From: Membranipora membranacea
Taxonomy: Eukaryota; Bryozoa; Gymnolaemata; Cheilostomatida; Membraniporidae
Direction of reading: 5' to 3'
DNA length: 64,000 bases
Assembly (NCBI GenBank): GCA_914767715.1
Contig: OU612074.1
Span: 12,760,062 to 12,824,061, forward strand
Part shown: positions 13,001 to 23,273 of the stretch, piece by piece
How positions within the stretch are numbered: the stretch's first letter is position 1
Layout of the letters: every line of letters begins with the position of its first letter
Made by a program: the position numbers and the translations under genes
Notes under the pieces: model-generated
Seen by the model: only the letters and a program-made list of their open reading frames with translations
Database searches by the model: none
Told to the model about the DNA's origin: nothing

Positions 13001-16000
13001 ATAAAAACCCAGATTTAAGGATCATTATAACAGCAACAATGCTGTGCGTAATGTCCATTCAAGTAATTAAGAGACCATAGCTCTGATTGCTTTGAGTTGA
13101 GTGATGATTAAAATGTTACTTTTCTTTGTCTGTATTTAGTACCCGGACCACCAGCATCAGTAACCCTCACACCTGGACAGCGGTTCATCAATGTATCATG
13201 GACAGAACCAAGTTTGAAAAACGGTGTTATAGAGATGTACTATGTGACATATTACCGCATAGATGTTATTGGTGGTATAATGGGGGAGTCTGTGGAGTCG
13301 GAGGTAGGTGATAGTTAATGTCACATCGCTACATTGGAGTGAAAGACAACTTTTGCGTGTCCCACTGTGATATACCGAATCAAAGTGTTTGCTCATCGTT
13401 GGCATGTTTAGATGGTATTGAACATGTTGAGCATATTTTCTCTGACAATAATAAGATGATTGCATTCAGATGCTTTTCGGAGATCTTGCCTTAATTGTCG
13501 ACAAATGTATCATCAGGAGGATGTCTGAAGGATCCATTGATGTTGTCACTGTGCCTGAGCCACAGAACTTAAACTACTGAAACGCTGAATCTATTCCAAG
13601 TAATAGTCTGGAGAAATGACAGTGTCCCCGTCAGAAAATCTCTGATCAACAAACTGATTATCATTTTTTTTGCAAAATCTATCTAAAGCTATCATGTAAT
13701 TTTGTTTTCCTCATAAGACCAATGAAACTAAACTTTCCTTGGGTCATGTAATCGTCAAGCCCTTTAAGAGGTACAGAGTAGAGGTGCGAGCAAGGACTGG
13801 ATTTGAAACATATGGAGCTTCATTAGTAGAGGATATCACAACATTAACTGCTGGTGAGTGATGTTATTGTTATAATTGAATCGAATCTTGTCTGTCAGTT
13901 AGCTTAACAAAAACTGATAACTACTGATATGACTCGACTTTACACCAGTCTTCAATAAATATGTTTTGTTATTTTGTTGACGCTAGATATCAGTTGTTCA
14001 TTGTTTGCCTCACTGATTGTTCATACTGATTCTTTCATTTTAGCCCCTACTGGGAAACCTACTTATGTGAGGGGAGAAAATGTAACATCTACCTCAATAA
14101 TACTTAGATGGGATCCTATTGATGAGGAAGAAGTCAATGGTGTGATTGAGTGAGTATTTATAAGACACACAACTTATCTGATATCCCTATGTATCCCATT
14201 TGAATACTCGTAGTTAGCCATTTTCTGTATCAATATAGACTTCTAGCTTAGTTTTCACAACACCTGAAGTCATACTCTCGTATGGAGGAATTGTCATGCA
14301 GTGTTACGTTTGCTGGTATTATACGGATACATTGTCATCTTTCCGCTATGCTTTCCTCTATCAGATTATACGAGATCACCACGAGCACTCCGGTCAACAA
14401 AGTATCAGTACAAGCAGGCGGCATGAATGAAATATTATTCTCATTACTGACACCAAACACTGATTACACATTCAGTATAGTAGGCTGTAATATGAATAAT
14501 CTATGCGCAGATGAACATGATCATGCTGAAACGGTCACAATGACAACTTTAGAAGGTGAGTAACAAACTGTCAATTCCTCAATTCTCTCAATATGTTTTC
14601 ACTGGTATAACTCATACAAAAAGATAAACTAGCGAATTGCCCCGAAAATACAGAGTTTTTTATACCTAAAGAACTCATCTTTTTTCTCATGTCAATTATT
14701 GCTGCCTAATCAATCAACTGGCTGCAACTTCATCATTTGATTCAGGTATTTATTTGTACAACACAGCAAAACATTCCAGTAAAAGGTCATCATTTTTGAA
14801 TAAACAAATTCTGTGTGAGGTATTTTGGCGATTTTCCCCCCTAACTTTGCACTATGTCCCAGTGGTCTTGATAAGTTTCCGTTAGTTTTCATCGTTATAT
14901 CATCTTTTGTCACCAACAAATTGTGCCAGTCAAAACCAAAGTCGTACTGGAAAGTAACCAGCTTCCTAGAGTGGAAATTCTTTGGCTTAAATTGTCTTTT
15001 TGGGCCAGAGTTTACTGACTAAGAAAACCAGACCAGCCAATTTGAGGTGGTGAAAGTTTCAAAATTTTCCAACAGATATTCTGTTAGATGAACAACCTTG
15101 TCTGTTGAATCATCGATAGGCACCATAGACATGATGCCATAGTCAGCCACTTCTGTTTGAAAGCTAAAGTACATGCTGTTTCGATGAAATGTCTTGATCT
15201 TTCATGTAAATGTCAACTTAGACACAATAGTCGATTTTTATAAATTGTCAAATTTGACATCAAAATACAGGCACTCTGGTTTGTAGTGCAGTACCAATAG
15301 GTGGCAATTGCCCCATCTAGCGAGAGGAACATGGTTCAGTATCACGGTGTACAAAACACATCCCAAGTGGGTTTGTTGGGTGAAGAGTAGAAATAAATTT
15401 TTTGTCTTCTTATTCAATGGCACAATTGACTCTCGTATCCCCTCAAATTGAGACAAGGACTGTGTGCATGTGTAACTTTATAATTTCATCACTGTGAAAA
15501 CGGCATTGTGGGAAACTTGTTTTTCAAATAACATGATCATGTACGTAATCTCAATATCTCAATACTTTTGATCTCACAAGGAGATCAAAATCATTTCAAA
15601 GCATATGACTAGAGGTTGATGTAACTTTATATTTCAATTGTACCATCCAGTATGTTAATGATGGGAGCCGTTGAACAGTACTTAGCTTTATTTGTGAGTG
15701 GTGATTGTCATGTGCAGTTCCAGGAAGAATATCCGATGCTTTCTGTCCTGGTCAATCAGTGGAATGAAATAACAAATCAACTATAGTCCATCTTATTGCA
15801 AAGATATCTCTGCGCTTCTGTCAAATAAACAGGAAAGGCAGTAAAATGTGTACAATACAGTTGTTTTCCAGGACAAAATTTAAACAAGGAGTTCAAGTCT
15901 GTAGTTGTGCTCCCTGGTAAGTGGGAAAATTGAAAAACTGTAGTCTGTGCATGAAATCCTATGCCCAGCTTTTCAATCGCATATTATGAAAGGAAATCAG

Positions 16001-19000
16001 ATTTCCAAAGCCTATACACACTTAAGAACAATTTGCAAAATTATGCTATCGAATTACTGTCCACATTGCTATGTTGGTTTGCAGTGAGAACATCAAGAGC
16101 TCACTCCTCTGTCTGTATAAAGATGCCAGCGATTCTGGCCTTTCACCTTTCTCCTCAATCAGTTCCCTGTTGATGTGCATTACGCAATAAAAATTTTAAC
16201 ATCATTTGTAAAGGCTTTTTTTTGCTTCTTCTTTAGTACATCCTTGATTAAAATCACGTAACCAGGAAAGGACCCGATATTTTATGCTCATAGGCACTTT
16301 ACCTTGAATCTGTACTGATCCAAAAAAAGAAATTATTCAAATCACCGGCTGTCAAAGTCTAAAACAATATACTAACATATGGAGTACAATTCAAAGACTT
16401 GACAGGTAAAAATTAAGATTTTCGCAGTACATGTGATGAAAAGCATCCTGCAATTGGGTCTATCATTACATTTCGAGACTTAATGCAGTCAGCAACATTT
16501 TTGGATCTGGGGTCCAATGCTATCAGCAATCAACCTGATTCAAAACATTTATCTGGTTTTTCAGCCTTTTGACTGGTTTCGTGATGATGACCCATCTTGG
16601 CAAAGCAAATATATACTTCCGCTTGAAAAACTTAGGCTAAATGCCACAGTTTGCATCAACGGCGAAAATTGTTCACTATCACTGCCATTTGTGCCCAGAA
16701 TTAGTTTCTCAGACGCCATTCCATGCAAAAATTTATTTCATGTACCATTTTTAATGACCACCTTAATGTTGATTGTTAATGTACCATCTTAATGATGTAC
16801 TTCTGCAAGGAATCCAAACATCACGCAATAAGCCTTAAATTCCATAAACATTGAAAAAAGTTGCCATAAAAAGAAGTCAAAGTCAGCCACCTATGAGAGC
16901 TGGCAAATAACGATAAAAAATTGCTACAAAATCCCTTTTAAACGTACATGGTTAGTGGCAATTGCATGGTACACATTCATTTGTGTAGGATATGGCAAAC
17001 TTTCGCACCAACTTTGCACCGGGAAGGCTATCGTACTTGGCAAGCTATTGTACCTAGCAAAGCTTTCGAACCTGACACACTTTTTTCCAACTCGGCAAAC
17101 TTATCAGCTTTGATCAAAACTCCAACGGCTTGCTGATGCTAAAATTTGTAAATGACACCTGCTCCACAGATTCTCCTCTATTATACATCCAATTGTTTGC
17201 AATGGTGGTGACTTAACTTCAAATTGGCCAGTTTTTTTCACATCCTATCAAATTTTGTTTTTGTTTTAAAGTATGGCTCTTTGCGCCAGCTTCATAGCTT
17301 TCATGAGCTGTTTTGTTAGGCTTAGGTAATTCTATACCTACACAGGTCTCGCTTAACAGCTTAGCAACCAAAATCCAAATTAAAGGCGGGCCAATGAATG
17401 CAACAATTGGACAAATGATCTAAACTTTGTTTGGAAGATCACCTATACAGTAAAACTATAGAACTGTGCATGCGATAACACTATGTTCGCTTGTAAAGAG
17501 AATAAACAGTACTTATGCTTATGCTATCGAGAATTTATGTGCTGGCCCCTAGATATTTTGTAACCAGGGGGGAATGTGCCATTCCATAGTTCGTTTTATC
17601 TGCATGCTATCACACTAGGTTTGCTTGTACAGAGGATAGAAAGCACTTATGCTTCAGGGATCTTTGAGCCAATTTCATAGCTTACACAAGTTGTTTAACA
17701 AGCTTAGGTAGTTCTATCTTCAAACCGAAAGCCTTTCAACTCAATTTAGCAAGCTATATAGGTCTCGCTTGAAAGCTCAGCTACAAACATCCAAGTTCAT
17801 AGCAGGCCAATGTATGCAACAATTGGACAAATCTTCCAAATGATCTAAACCTTGTTGGGAGGATCACTTAAACATGGCTGTAAAAAGTAGCAATACGTGA
17901 TATTTAACTTAGCTCTGTGGTGTTCCTTTGTAAATGTTCATATCTTGCCTCAATCGTCTGTTTGCGGCCTTGTTTGCAGCCCCAATTGCCTATAGCATTA
18001 CGTCCTGTCATACAATTATCATAGCCTCCATCACCATATACCAGTGCTGTCAAACTCTTGCGTCGTCCTGGTTGACACACACCAAGTCAACGGGCTGTCA
18101 ATTGAGCTGAAATAAAAACTGGAAAGCAGCAGCAAAGCATCCACTTTTGGTGGTGACAATAAATTGGAAGCTTGAGAAAATGATGACTATAAGCCTATTG
18201 TGTTCATGTATTATCAGCCACCGGGTAAGGCAGACATTAGCCGATTGTGGTTGTAATGAAGAATCCTCAAGATGCCCCGGATCTTGCAAAACTCTGGTTT
18301 TATCCTGAAAAAAATCCTAACCGCACTTTAATGAAAGCTACTCCGGGTGGTAAATTAAATGTTACTAATTTATCAACAGAGATAAAGACCATGCTATCAT
18401 TATTCCCAAAAGATAAAAAAGAAACACCAATACACCTTTAAACAAAATTTATCCCAAAAACCGAATGCTAATGTAATGCAGATTAACACGGATATTCATA
18501 ACAGAGACCGAAGTGGTATTTTTTTTGCCCAGGCATACCACATACCATGTTTGATTTGAGACTAGCATCCAGTCAACATGTAGATCCCAAATCACTCACA
18601 AGCAGCATTCTAACAGCTTTGTCTGTGCATCATTATTTTCCCCACCCACAGACCCAGTAGATCCCTACACTTGTGTCCATGATTTGCCTTCATGCACTAT
18701 AAATCTGGTCTCTGAGCCTCTCATCTTAAAATGCATCAATGCCCGGCCGCCAAGTTATCAACATTTTCATGCTGGCCCTTTTCGTTGCTGGTACACGGGA
18801 CTTAATCCCTGGCTTTCAAACCGACTTCCTTCAAATCCGTTAGCTGGTACCAAGGACTTCTTAGCATTTGTGATAATAAAGGTGTGTTCATTATGCCATC
18901 ACCACTCATTTTGGTCAACAGCTGGAGGAGGAGGAGGGAGAAGCATCAGATATGGGTATATATTGCGTTTGCAGGTTCTATTATGATGTTCCAGAAGAGA

Positions 19001-22000
19001 AGTGATATAATTTAGATTTGACAGATGATGTTCAAGAATCAGTCAAATTCTAATGTTCAATGATTTTAAAATGAACCAAGTCAGTGTGTCAGTCTTCTCC
19101 TCTCAGTGCCTTTATTTAGGCCACTACCATAGCCATTGCTTAGCTCAACGTAGTAAAACTCTCAATAAACTATCAAGTCATGGTTTAGCCAAGAGCTATG
19201 ATATACTTACATTTTTCAATATTCTGAGCTCCACTGTCACTTGGTCAGAGGTAAAGCAATGAAAGGAAGGTAATGACCTTTGCACCTCAATATGTATGTA
19301 GTTGGTTAGCCAATCAGGACCACATACCAGACTTCAAAGTCGATTTTTAGACATAAGTCTACAATGACTGTGCTCCATTACAGACACGCATATCAGGAGG
19401 GGGGGGGGGGGCTGTGAATCAAGGAGGGCCAACTCCAAAATTTACAACAATTTAAATCTTAAAAATCCATTTTGCAAAATGTTCATTTTCTTGAGCAACA
19501 AGACAAAGATAATACAGTACTGTGTTATAACCTGTGAAATTTACTAAATTTAGCCTGGCCTTTGCGTATCATAATATGGTGTGGTTATTTATCTTGGCTC
19601 ATACATTATCTAGTACCACGGTGCGCCTTTATACACGTTATGCTAATTTATTCATCTCTTTAGTTCGCGGGTTTTTCTAGTTCCTATTATTCTAAATAAC
19701 TGAAGAGACAAGTTGTCTTTTCGCAATTCTTTATTTATGCAAGTTAAACCTAAAAGTATCCCTGGACTCAGAAAGACTCAAGATGATGCTGAAATGGTTT
19801 GAGAATGAGTCTACATCAGGCGCGAAAACTTCCAGTCATCTACTCAGACTTAACAGGGCGGCTGAAATACTAGCCCCTAGAGTTGCTTGCCAATTTCGCT
19901 GCATGATGGTAGTAGCTTTTTACGGGTTTCTTCTTCTTTGATGCTAAATTTTCAGCCTTTTCTAAGGAATCGAGGCAGAATTTCCTCCTATAATGTTCTT
20001 ACCCTGCCCATGCTGTTCTCCAACAACTTACTGTACTTACTTAAATGTTGTATTTCTAACTTAATGGGGGTTAACCAGGAAAAGGCCTATTAGTCACCCC
20101 CCCCTCATATAGGGGAACCCCCAGCTATCTTGTTAATCAATGAGGTATGAAAAAATACAGAGTTTTTTACACCTAACGAACTCTTTTTTTCTTGAGACAA
20201 GGCTCAGTTATATAATAGTACAGTACTTTGTTATAACTTGTAAAATTTACTAATTTTAGCCTGGCCTTTGAGCCTCATATTTTGTAGATATCTTATCTTG
20301 GCTCATACATTATCTAGCACCACATTATGCTAATCTATTCATCTTGTCAGTTCCCGGGTTTTTCTCGTTCCTATTTTTCTAAATAACTGAATAGACAAGT
20401 TGTCTTTTCGCAATTCCCACCCTCCCACTGTAAAGTTTTACCTTATGTTACTGTATTTCTCAGTGTGTGAAATGAGACTAAAGTGCATGTGTGGTTGGTG
20501 CTAAATTTTCCGCCTTTTCTAAAGTGTCGACGCCGAATTTCCTCCTATAAAGTCCTTGCCCTGCCCATGCTGTTCTCCAGCAACTTACTGTACTTACATA
20601 AATGTTGTATTTCTAACTTAATGGTGGTTAACCAGGAAAAGGCGTATTAGTCGCCCCCCTCCTATAGGGGAACCCCCAGCTATCTTGTTAATCAATGAGG
20701 AGAGACAAAATAATTAGAAATCTCTAAGTGGCTCAAATAATGGTCCTACCAACCTAGGGATAAACATGGAGACCCTTTTAACATCTTTTATTGGACGTCT
20801 GTTTGTCTGTTAGTCTGCTAGCATTAGGTCGGTTGGTCTGTTAGCCTTTGGTTAGGGCAATGCTAAGAAGCTGTCTTTTTGACAGGTAGGGTTCCCAGAG
20901 CATCACTCAAATCGGGCTTGTTGGATGTTTTATTTTAGTTTTAGTTTTATCCTACTATTACAGTTCTCAAAGATGTAACAAATGCTAAAAACTTCATAAG
21001 TTCATCAGGTGTCATTTACACTGCATAATTTTGTTTTACAGATGTAGGTATATCAACAAGCTCACAGCGTCCAGCAGTTCCATCAGCTCAACAGACCGGC
21101 GGCAGTGCATTGATAGCAGTTTCAGCAGTGTTAGCTGTATCTCTAGCGTTGAATGTAGCAGCCATATTTGTCTTCATAGTGAAGAGGAGGTAAATCTAAC
21201 AAGTGGTATACTTGGCTATGATTCAATGTTTGGTACTTTAATCGAGCCAAAACAAAGCCTCACCTGATGTTGTTTAATTGTTACGGTAAGATATTATGAC
21301 TCCTGAAATGATATTCAATTTGCGGTCTGAAGCAAGTCCAAAAGGTCTATTGAGGTGGAATATATTGCTATAAAATAGTGGTGTAACATTTTTTGTTCTC
21401 ATAGATTCAATTAAGTTTTCTTCCTTTAGACGCGTTGCTGGCGTGAAAAGTGACTCTGGTTCAGATGCAGATAATTATGATCATCTGCAGCCAAATACTT
21501 CTGAGATGGGAATTCATATGTACGACAGCATACAAACAGGTTAGGATATTAGTATATCATTGATGAACCCTCAGTTTATAAAATATCCATCCCCACCAAG
21601 TCATCTGGCCATTGCTTTGTCATGATTGAACCAATGAATTGCCAATAATAACATCATATTGTCAACCGCAAAATTGCATCTGATGTTATGTTCTATGAAA
21701 GTGCAACCAAATGCTTCTGAGATGGGAAGTCATATGTAAGACAGTATACAAACAGGTTAGAACCTTGATATATCTTTGATATCTCCTCAGATTAGAAATT
21801 ATCTGCCCTCGTTCAGTCCACTGACAATTCGCTTGCCGTATCTGAGTATTGACAACCAAGATATCTACTTTTGAACAAAAAAATCGGACGAAAAATCCTC
21901 CGTCCTCTTTTATACTCAAGACATATTGATGATAAAGTTTTATATATATTTATATTTTTTATTATTGCCTTATGAGTATATATTAGTTGAACTCGATCCG

Positions 22001-22141
22001 ATTGGCTAACTCCCACATTCAGCAGCAGCTGAGCAGAAATTTAAAATAGACTTATGAATTCAGATCAATTCTGCTTGAATCAAGTATCAAGTATACAATA
22101 TTTTAGGTCAGCCAGGACCTGAATATGAAACAGTGACCTAA
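887..22141 (+). CDS. FN3R-A: mucin-like, multi-FN3 single-pass membrane receptor (paralog A)
   Basis: Deduced exon join: 887-1052, 1347-1420, 2051-2249, 2497-3186, 6007-6270, 6484-6750, 7455-7574, 7700-7870, 8183-8304, 8676-8841, 8995-9246, 9485-9613, 10119-10295, 11063-11229, 11556-11769, 12132-12298, 12625-12751, 13140-13303, 13718-13853, 14044-14149, 14365-14555, 21042-21189, 21430-21539, 22107-22141. Leaving out the broken FN3-2 exon (4762-5822), these total 4362 bases with consistent phases, giving 1453 residues plus stop from the leader exon onward. Order: hydrophobic leader, FN3-1, Thr/Ser-rich segment, FN3-3 to FN3-12, transmembrane helix, tyrosine tail. The architecture predicts a type I plasma-membrane receptor or adhesion protein. 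There is no catalytic domain after the membrane span, so it is not a receptor phosphatase or kinase. Ligand unknown. Exon borders are read by eye from GT/AG sites, phase and comparison with FN3R-B. Confidence 0.85.
1347..2249 (+). CDS. FN3R-A FN3-1 (exons 1347-1420 and 2051-2249)
   Basis: Two exons joined at phase 0 encode one FN3 module. The B-strand tryptophan is in LNVTWKG and the tyrosine corner in LNAGTAYDIRVQAF. A cysteine pair (YCETGPSC) marks the C-C' region. The module is absent from paralog B, where only about 200 bases separate leader and mucin exons. The 630-base intron shows nothing recognisable. Confidence 0.8.
2497..3186 (+). CDS. FN3R-A mucin-like Thr/Ser-rich exon
   Basis: A 690-base phase 1-1 exon coding for about 230 residues, most of them Thr, Ser, Asn or Ala, with many N-x-S/T sequons and no cysteines. 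This is typical of an O-glycosylated stalk that holds domains away from the membrane. The donor GTAAGA at 3187 gives a frame that fits the following FN3 exons. The reading frame stays open past the donor to 3476, so intron retention would add about 96 non-Thr-rich residues and a stop. Paralog B has the same exon interrupted by a transposon. Confidence 0.8.
3187..4761 (+). other. Intron conserved between paralogs
   Basis: About 1.6 kb that aligns closely with 42714-44312 in paralog B, including the lead-in to the FN3-2 acceptor. The similarity across non-coding DNA shows the duplication was recent. No exon or transposon ends recognised inside, apart from a short inverted gagttgcc/ggcaactc pair near 3566-3610. 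Confidence 0.7.
4824..5187. mobile_element. MITE-like insertion with 9-bp target duplication
   Basis: The flanking copies aaagttact at 4815-4823 and 5188-5196 form a 9-bp direct repeat, and the uninterrupted paralog B exon shows the empty site. The ends are imperfect inverted repeats (CATACTG at one end, CAGAATG at the other, with a second shared block around CTGGGCA). No coding capacity. The family is unknown; 9-bp duplications are usual for Mutator-like elements. Confidence 0.65.
5306..5715 (+). mobile_element. tRNA-derived element with terminal inverted repeats, 11-bp target duplication
   Basis: Flanked by gcatgacatca at 5295-5305 and 5716-5726. Internal pol III signals: A box TAGCTCAGTGTGTAGAGC (5355-5372) and B box GGTTCGAATCC (5409-5419). 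The ends carry GGCGTATATT and AATATACGCC, perfect 10-bp inverted repeats, which is unusual for a SINE. A GC-rich hairpin (gggcgcttaagcgccc type) lies near 5590-5605. A second, inverted copy sits in FN3-4 of paralog B (45216-45621). Confidence 0.8.
6007..6270 (+). CDS. FN3R-A FN3-3
   Basis: Single 264-base phase 1-1 exon coding for one FN3 module: AAKLTWANP with the core tryptophan, and LTPGKTYTFTAHVYS with the tyrosine corner. Acceptor TGCTTAG, donor GTAATA at 6271. Several N-x-S/T sites. The paralog B copy has lost the donor. Confidence 0.85.
6484..6750 (+). CDS. FN3R-A FN3-4
   Basis: Single 267-base phase 1-1 exon. AALEWTNPSDVFDRVTIRC gives the B to C strands, CDGC a close cysteine pair, and LTPGQTYTFTAHVFS the tyrosine corner. 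Intact here; in paralog B it is split by a repeat and loses its 3' half. The 700-base intron after it (6751-7454) is AT-rich with no recognised feature. Confidence 0.85.
7455..7870 (+). CDS. FN3R-A FN3-5 (exons 7455-7574 and 7700-7870)
   Basis: Two exons meeting at a phase 1 junction. First half: ITVNWGYTDGD and a cysteine in RVFCNPP. Second half: a cysteine (THCPSEG) and GEAYTFLVRAY at the tyrosine corner position. Acceptors TTTCAG (7449-7454) and TTTTCAG, donors GTAAGG and GTAAGA. The counterpart is 46608-47022. Confidence 0.8.
8183..8841 (+). CDS. FN3R-A FN3-6 (exons 8183-8304 and 8676-8841)
   Basis: Two exons joined at phase 0: PVTLNWTAP with NYRVSYTSTT, then TGCDDG and LTAGCSYRFTVASI. 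A cysteine pair (TGC and AGC) could bridge within the second half. Paralog B has this two-exon module twice in tandem. The donor after the second exon is GTTTGT, weaker than its neighbours but conserved in all three copies. Confidence 0.8.
8995..9246 (+). CDS. FN3R-A FN3-7
   Basis: Single 252-base phase 1-1 exon: ITVSWNYSNES, ECYGDC (close cysteine pair), LTPGQTYSIIVYTMS. It is the best conserved module between A and B, with only a few changes in 84 residues against 49164-49415. Confidence 0.9.
9485..10295 (+). CDS. FN3R-A FN3-8 (exons 9485-9613 and 10119-10295)
   Basis: Two exons joined at phase 1. First: SIAYQWYAGIGRQDGFEIEF. Second: LHADTDYTVSVRSRVIDSA. There is a two-codon length difference from paralog B (49655-50315). 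The following 770-base intron (10296-11062) has no insertion, whereas the B intron holds a 3.4-kb foldback element. Confidence 0.8.
11063..11769 (+). CDS. FN3R-A FN3-9 (exons 11063-11229 and 11556-11769)
   Basis: Phase 0 junction. MKIKWDPPSPLN and LDCDPCE in the first exon; LGCGD, N-glycosylation sites and LTDNTQYIITVYALN in the second. The first acceptor has a thin pyrimidine tract (TTGTCGTAG). Paralog B: 54615-54799 and 55086-55296. Confidence 0.8.
12132..12751 (+). CDS. FN3R-A FN3-10 (exons 12132-12298 and 12625-12751)
   Basis: Phase 0 junction. TINIRWNKVADGEESNITHY is a classical FN3 B-C region; LLPYTVYEITVSASTKAGDG gives the F-G region. Closest in style to vertebrate adhesion-type FN3 repeats. 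Paralog B: 56085-56269 and 56468-56594. Confidence 0.85.
13140..13853 (+). CDS. FN3R-A FN3-11 (exons 13140-13303 and 13718-13853)
   Basis: Phase 0 junction. PGPPASVTLTPG opening, INVSWTEPSLKNGVIEMY, then KPFKRYRVEVRARTGF with the tyrosine corner variant. Paralog B: 57187-57350 and 57790-57931. Confidence 0.85.
14044..14555 (+). CDS. FN3R-A FN3-12 (exons 14044-14149 and 14365-14555)
   Basis: Phase 2 junction, the only such split among the FN3 modules, shared with paralog B (58167-58272 and 58457-58644). PTGKPTYVRGENV, IILRWDPIDEEEVNG, then LTPNTDYTFSIVGCN with a cysteine pair (GCN and NLC). It is the last intact FN3 before the membrane span in this paralog. Confidence 0.85.
14556..19600. other. 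Large repeat-filled intron before the membrane exon
   Basis: About 5 kb with no counterpart in paralog B, so it is probably inserted or expanded DNA. It contains a direct repeat of roughly 200-250 bases (about 17280-17440 and 17665-17850, sharing phrases such as gcaacaattggacaaat and ggtctcgctt), a 13-base G run (19399-19411) and scattered short open frames. One, at 18247-18441, has a reasonable protein-like composition but matches nothing I know. No FN3-13 exon is seen here, unlike in B. Confidence 0.55.
19490..20720. repeat. Internal duplication, also present before the B membrane exon
   Basis: Two related blocks (about 19500-20130 and 20200-20710) share segments such as aactgaagagacaagttgtc and gaacccccagctatcttg. 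The same two-block layout occurs at about 59230-60115 in paralog B, so the duplication predates the gene duplication. Just after it (20780-20840) is a short run of tctgtt-like words. Confidence 0.7.
21042..21189 (+). CDS. FN3R-A transmembrane exon
   Basis: 148 bases, phase 1 in and phase 2 out. A short Ser/Gln/Pro juxtamembrane stretch is followed by about 26 uninterrupted non-polar residues (SALIAVSAVLAVSLALNV continuing through AAIFVFIV) and the basic stop-transfer KRR. One membrane helix, N-terminus outside. The paralog B exon (60449-60596) is nearly identical. Confidence 0.9.
21430..21539 (+). CDS. FN3R-A cytoplasmic exon with YDHL and YDSI motifs
   Basis: 110 bases, phase 2 in and phase 1 out. 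Encodes an acidic Ser/Asp stretch, then NYDHL, 11 residues, and MYDSI. These are YxxL/I motifs of the kind bound by SH2 domains after phosphorylation, or by AP-2 as endocytic signals. Acceptor TTCCTTTAG, donor GTTAGG at 21540. Confidence 0.85.
21702..21755 (+). pseudogene. Relic duplicate of the cytoplasmic exon
   Basis: Repeats the last half of the preceding exon (NASEMGSHM and the DSIQTG end) and its gttag donor, but the tyrosine codon TAC of the YDSI motif is TAA (21737-21739) and the upstream half and acceptor are gone. The same relic, with the same TAA, is at 63072-63125 in paralog B, so it arose before the gene duplication. Confidence 0.75.
22107..22141 (+). CDS. FN3R-A last coding exon, YETV C-terminus
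   Basis: Phase 1 acceptor exon coding GQPGPEYETVT and TAA (22139-22141). Together with the previous exon the tail reads YDSI, 8 residues, YETV. Identical coding sequence is present at 61649-61683 and 63477-63511. Confidence 0.85.
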
Positions 22142-22279
22142 CTCTCGAGACAAGGAGAAGCAAAACCAATGGCAAGTCATCTGCAGTTGACTTGCACTGA
22201 CAAGTATAAATGAGACCTATTATCACATTAAGCGTATATTTGGTTTCCTGTTTCTATAGTAAGATTTCCAAGAATACAA

Positions 22280-22285
22280 AATAAA
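22280..22285 (+). promoter_or_regulatory. Candidate polyadenylation signal of FN3R-A
   Basis: AATAAA about 140 bases after the stop codon, conserved in the copy downstream of the paralog B tail (near 63650). Other AATAAA hexamers follow, for example near 22385, so the actual end of the transcript is uncertain. Confidence 0.4.
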
Positions 22286-23167
22286 TTGCCTGCGATAAGC
22301 CATATTCGCCTATTTGTCAGTCTACTTACACATATTTATCAACCACAAGCATTTAATTGTGGGTTTTAAGATAATTATAAACACAATAAAATAACCAAAA
22401 AAAGACGTTTTCGCTTGCATTAACAATGGGGCAATGTTACAGGTCTTCAAAGAGTTTGAAAATGCAAAGTTTTGGGGATTAAATTGAATTAGACATCTCC
22501 ATAGAGTTACCCTCCCGAGAGTTTCAGATCTGGTCTATGAGTTTGCTACCTTTCGCAAGAGTACAGGGCTGACCCGTTCAGAATTTGTAGCTTTGCCAAA
22601 GTTGCTATTGCAGCAAAGAAATCATATCATTTCCAAACTATCCCAAAATGGAATATTCAATTGGTAAGCATCTCTTATTCAGGTTTTACATCAGCTTTGA
22701 ATATAGAGATTGCAGAAAGTTGATTAGCAAAAACCTTTTCAGTCAATGAACTAACTCACAGATAATTAAAAAACTCATTGTGGAAACATGATTATTGATG
22801 TAGTGATGATAAATCTCATCTGAAATTATCAGATTCCTTTTCATCTGTGATATGTTTGTCCTTGTAGGATAATGCGACATTATGCATTTTTTCTGATACT
22901 GTCACTAAATCCCATATAAAGTAATTTGATCTCACATGATACAATTCGTTGATTGAATATATCGAGCAAATCATCGGCGATTGCTGAATTCCGATGTATT
23001 GATTCAACAAAAACACAAAACAGAAGTGGTTTTGAATTTCGTTAGATCTTTGCTAACTTCTTCTTATAAGGATATTGATCCCTTGATGAGGTGTCCTTGC
23101 CATAATACATCATTCACTCTATCTTATTTTGACTCTTCCTCCGACAGTCTGAACTGAAACACAAAAA
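22286..23167. other. Intergenic DNA; first part shared with the end of the window
   Basis: About 22290-22640 repeats at 63660-64000 downstream of FN3R-B, as part of the gene-level duplication. From 22640 to the next gene I see nothing recognisable. Confidence 0.5.
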
Positions 23168-23273
23168 ATGCTAGCAATTTATTTAAAGGCGGCTGTGTTT
23201 CCCAACCATCCGTTTATCCTGCTGATCGGATGTTGGACTACCTTATACATTCCTGGTGAAGAGGCTCTTTGCT
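23168..23273 (+). CDS. PAN-lectin gene exon 1: signal peptide
   Basis: Starts MLAIYLKAAVF with hydrophobic FILLIGCW further in, ending EEALC at donor GTGAGT (23274). The ATG follows an A-rich ACAAAAA context. The exon ends in phase 1, matching the next one. The signal is somewhat long, with a Pro-rich middle. Confidence 0.65.

Noticed and set aside
14710-15456. Minus-strand open frames as a transposase
   Set aside because: No catalytic motif recognised and frames are short and interrupted.
887-22141. Receptor tyrosine phosphatase (suggested by the FN3 style)
   Set aside because: After the membrane helix only about 50 residues remain; there is no phosphatase signature in the window.
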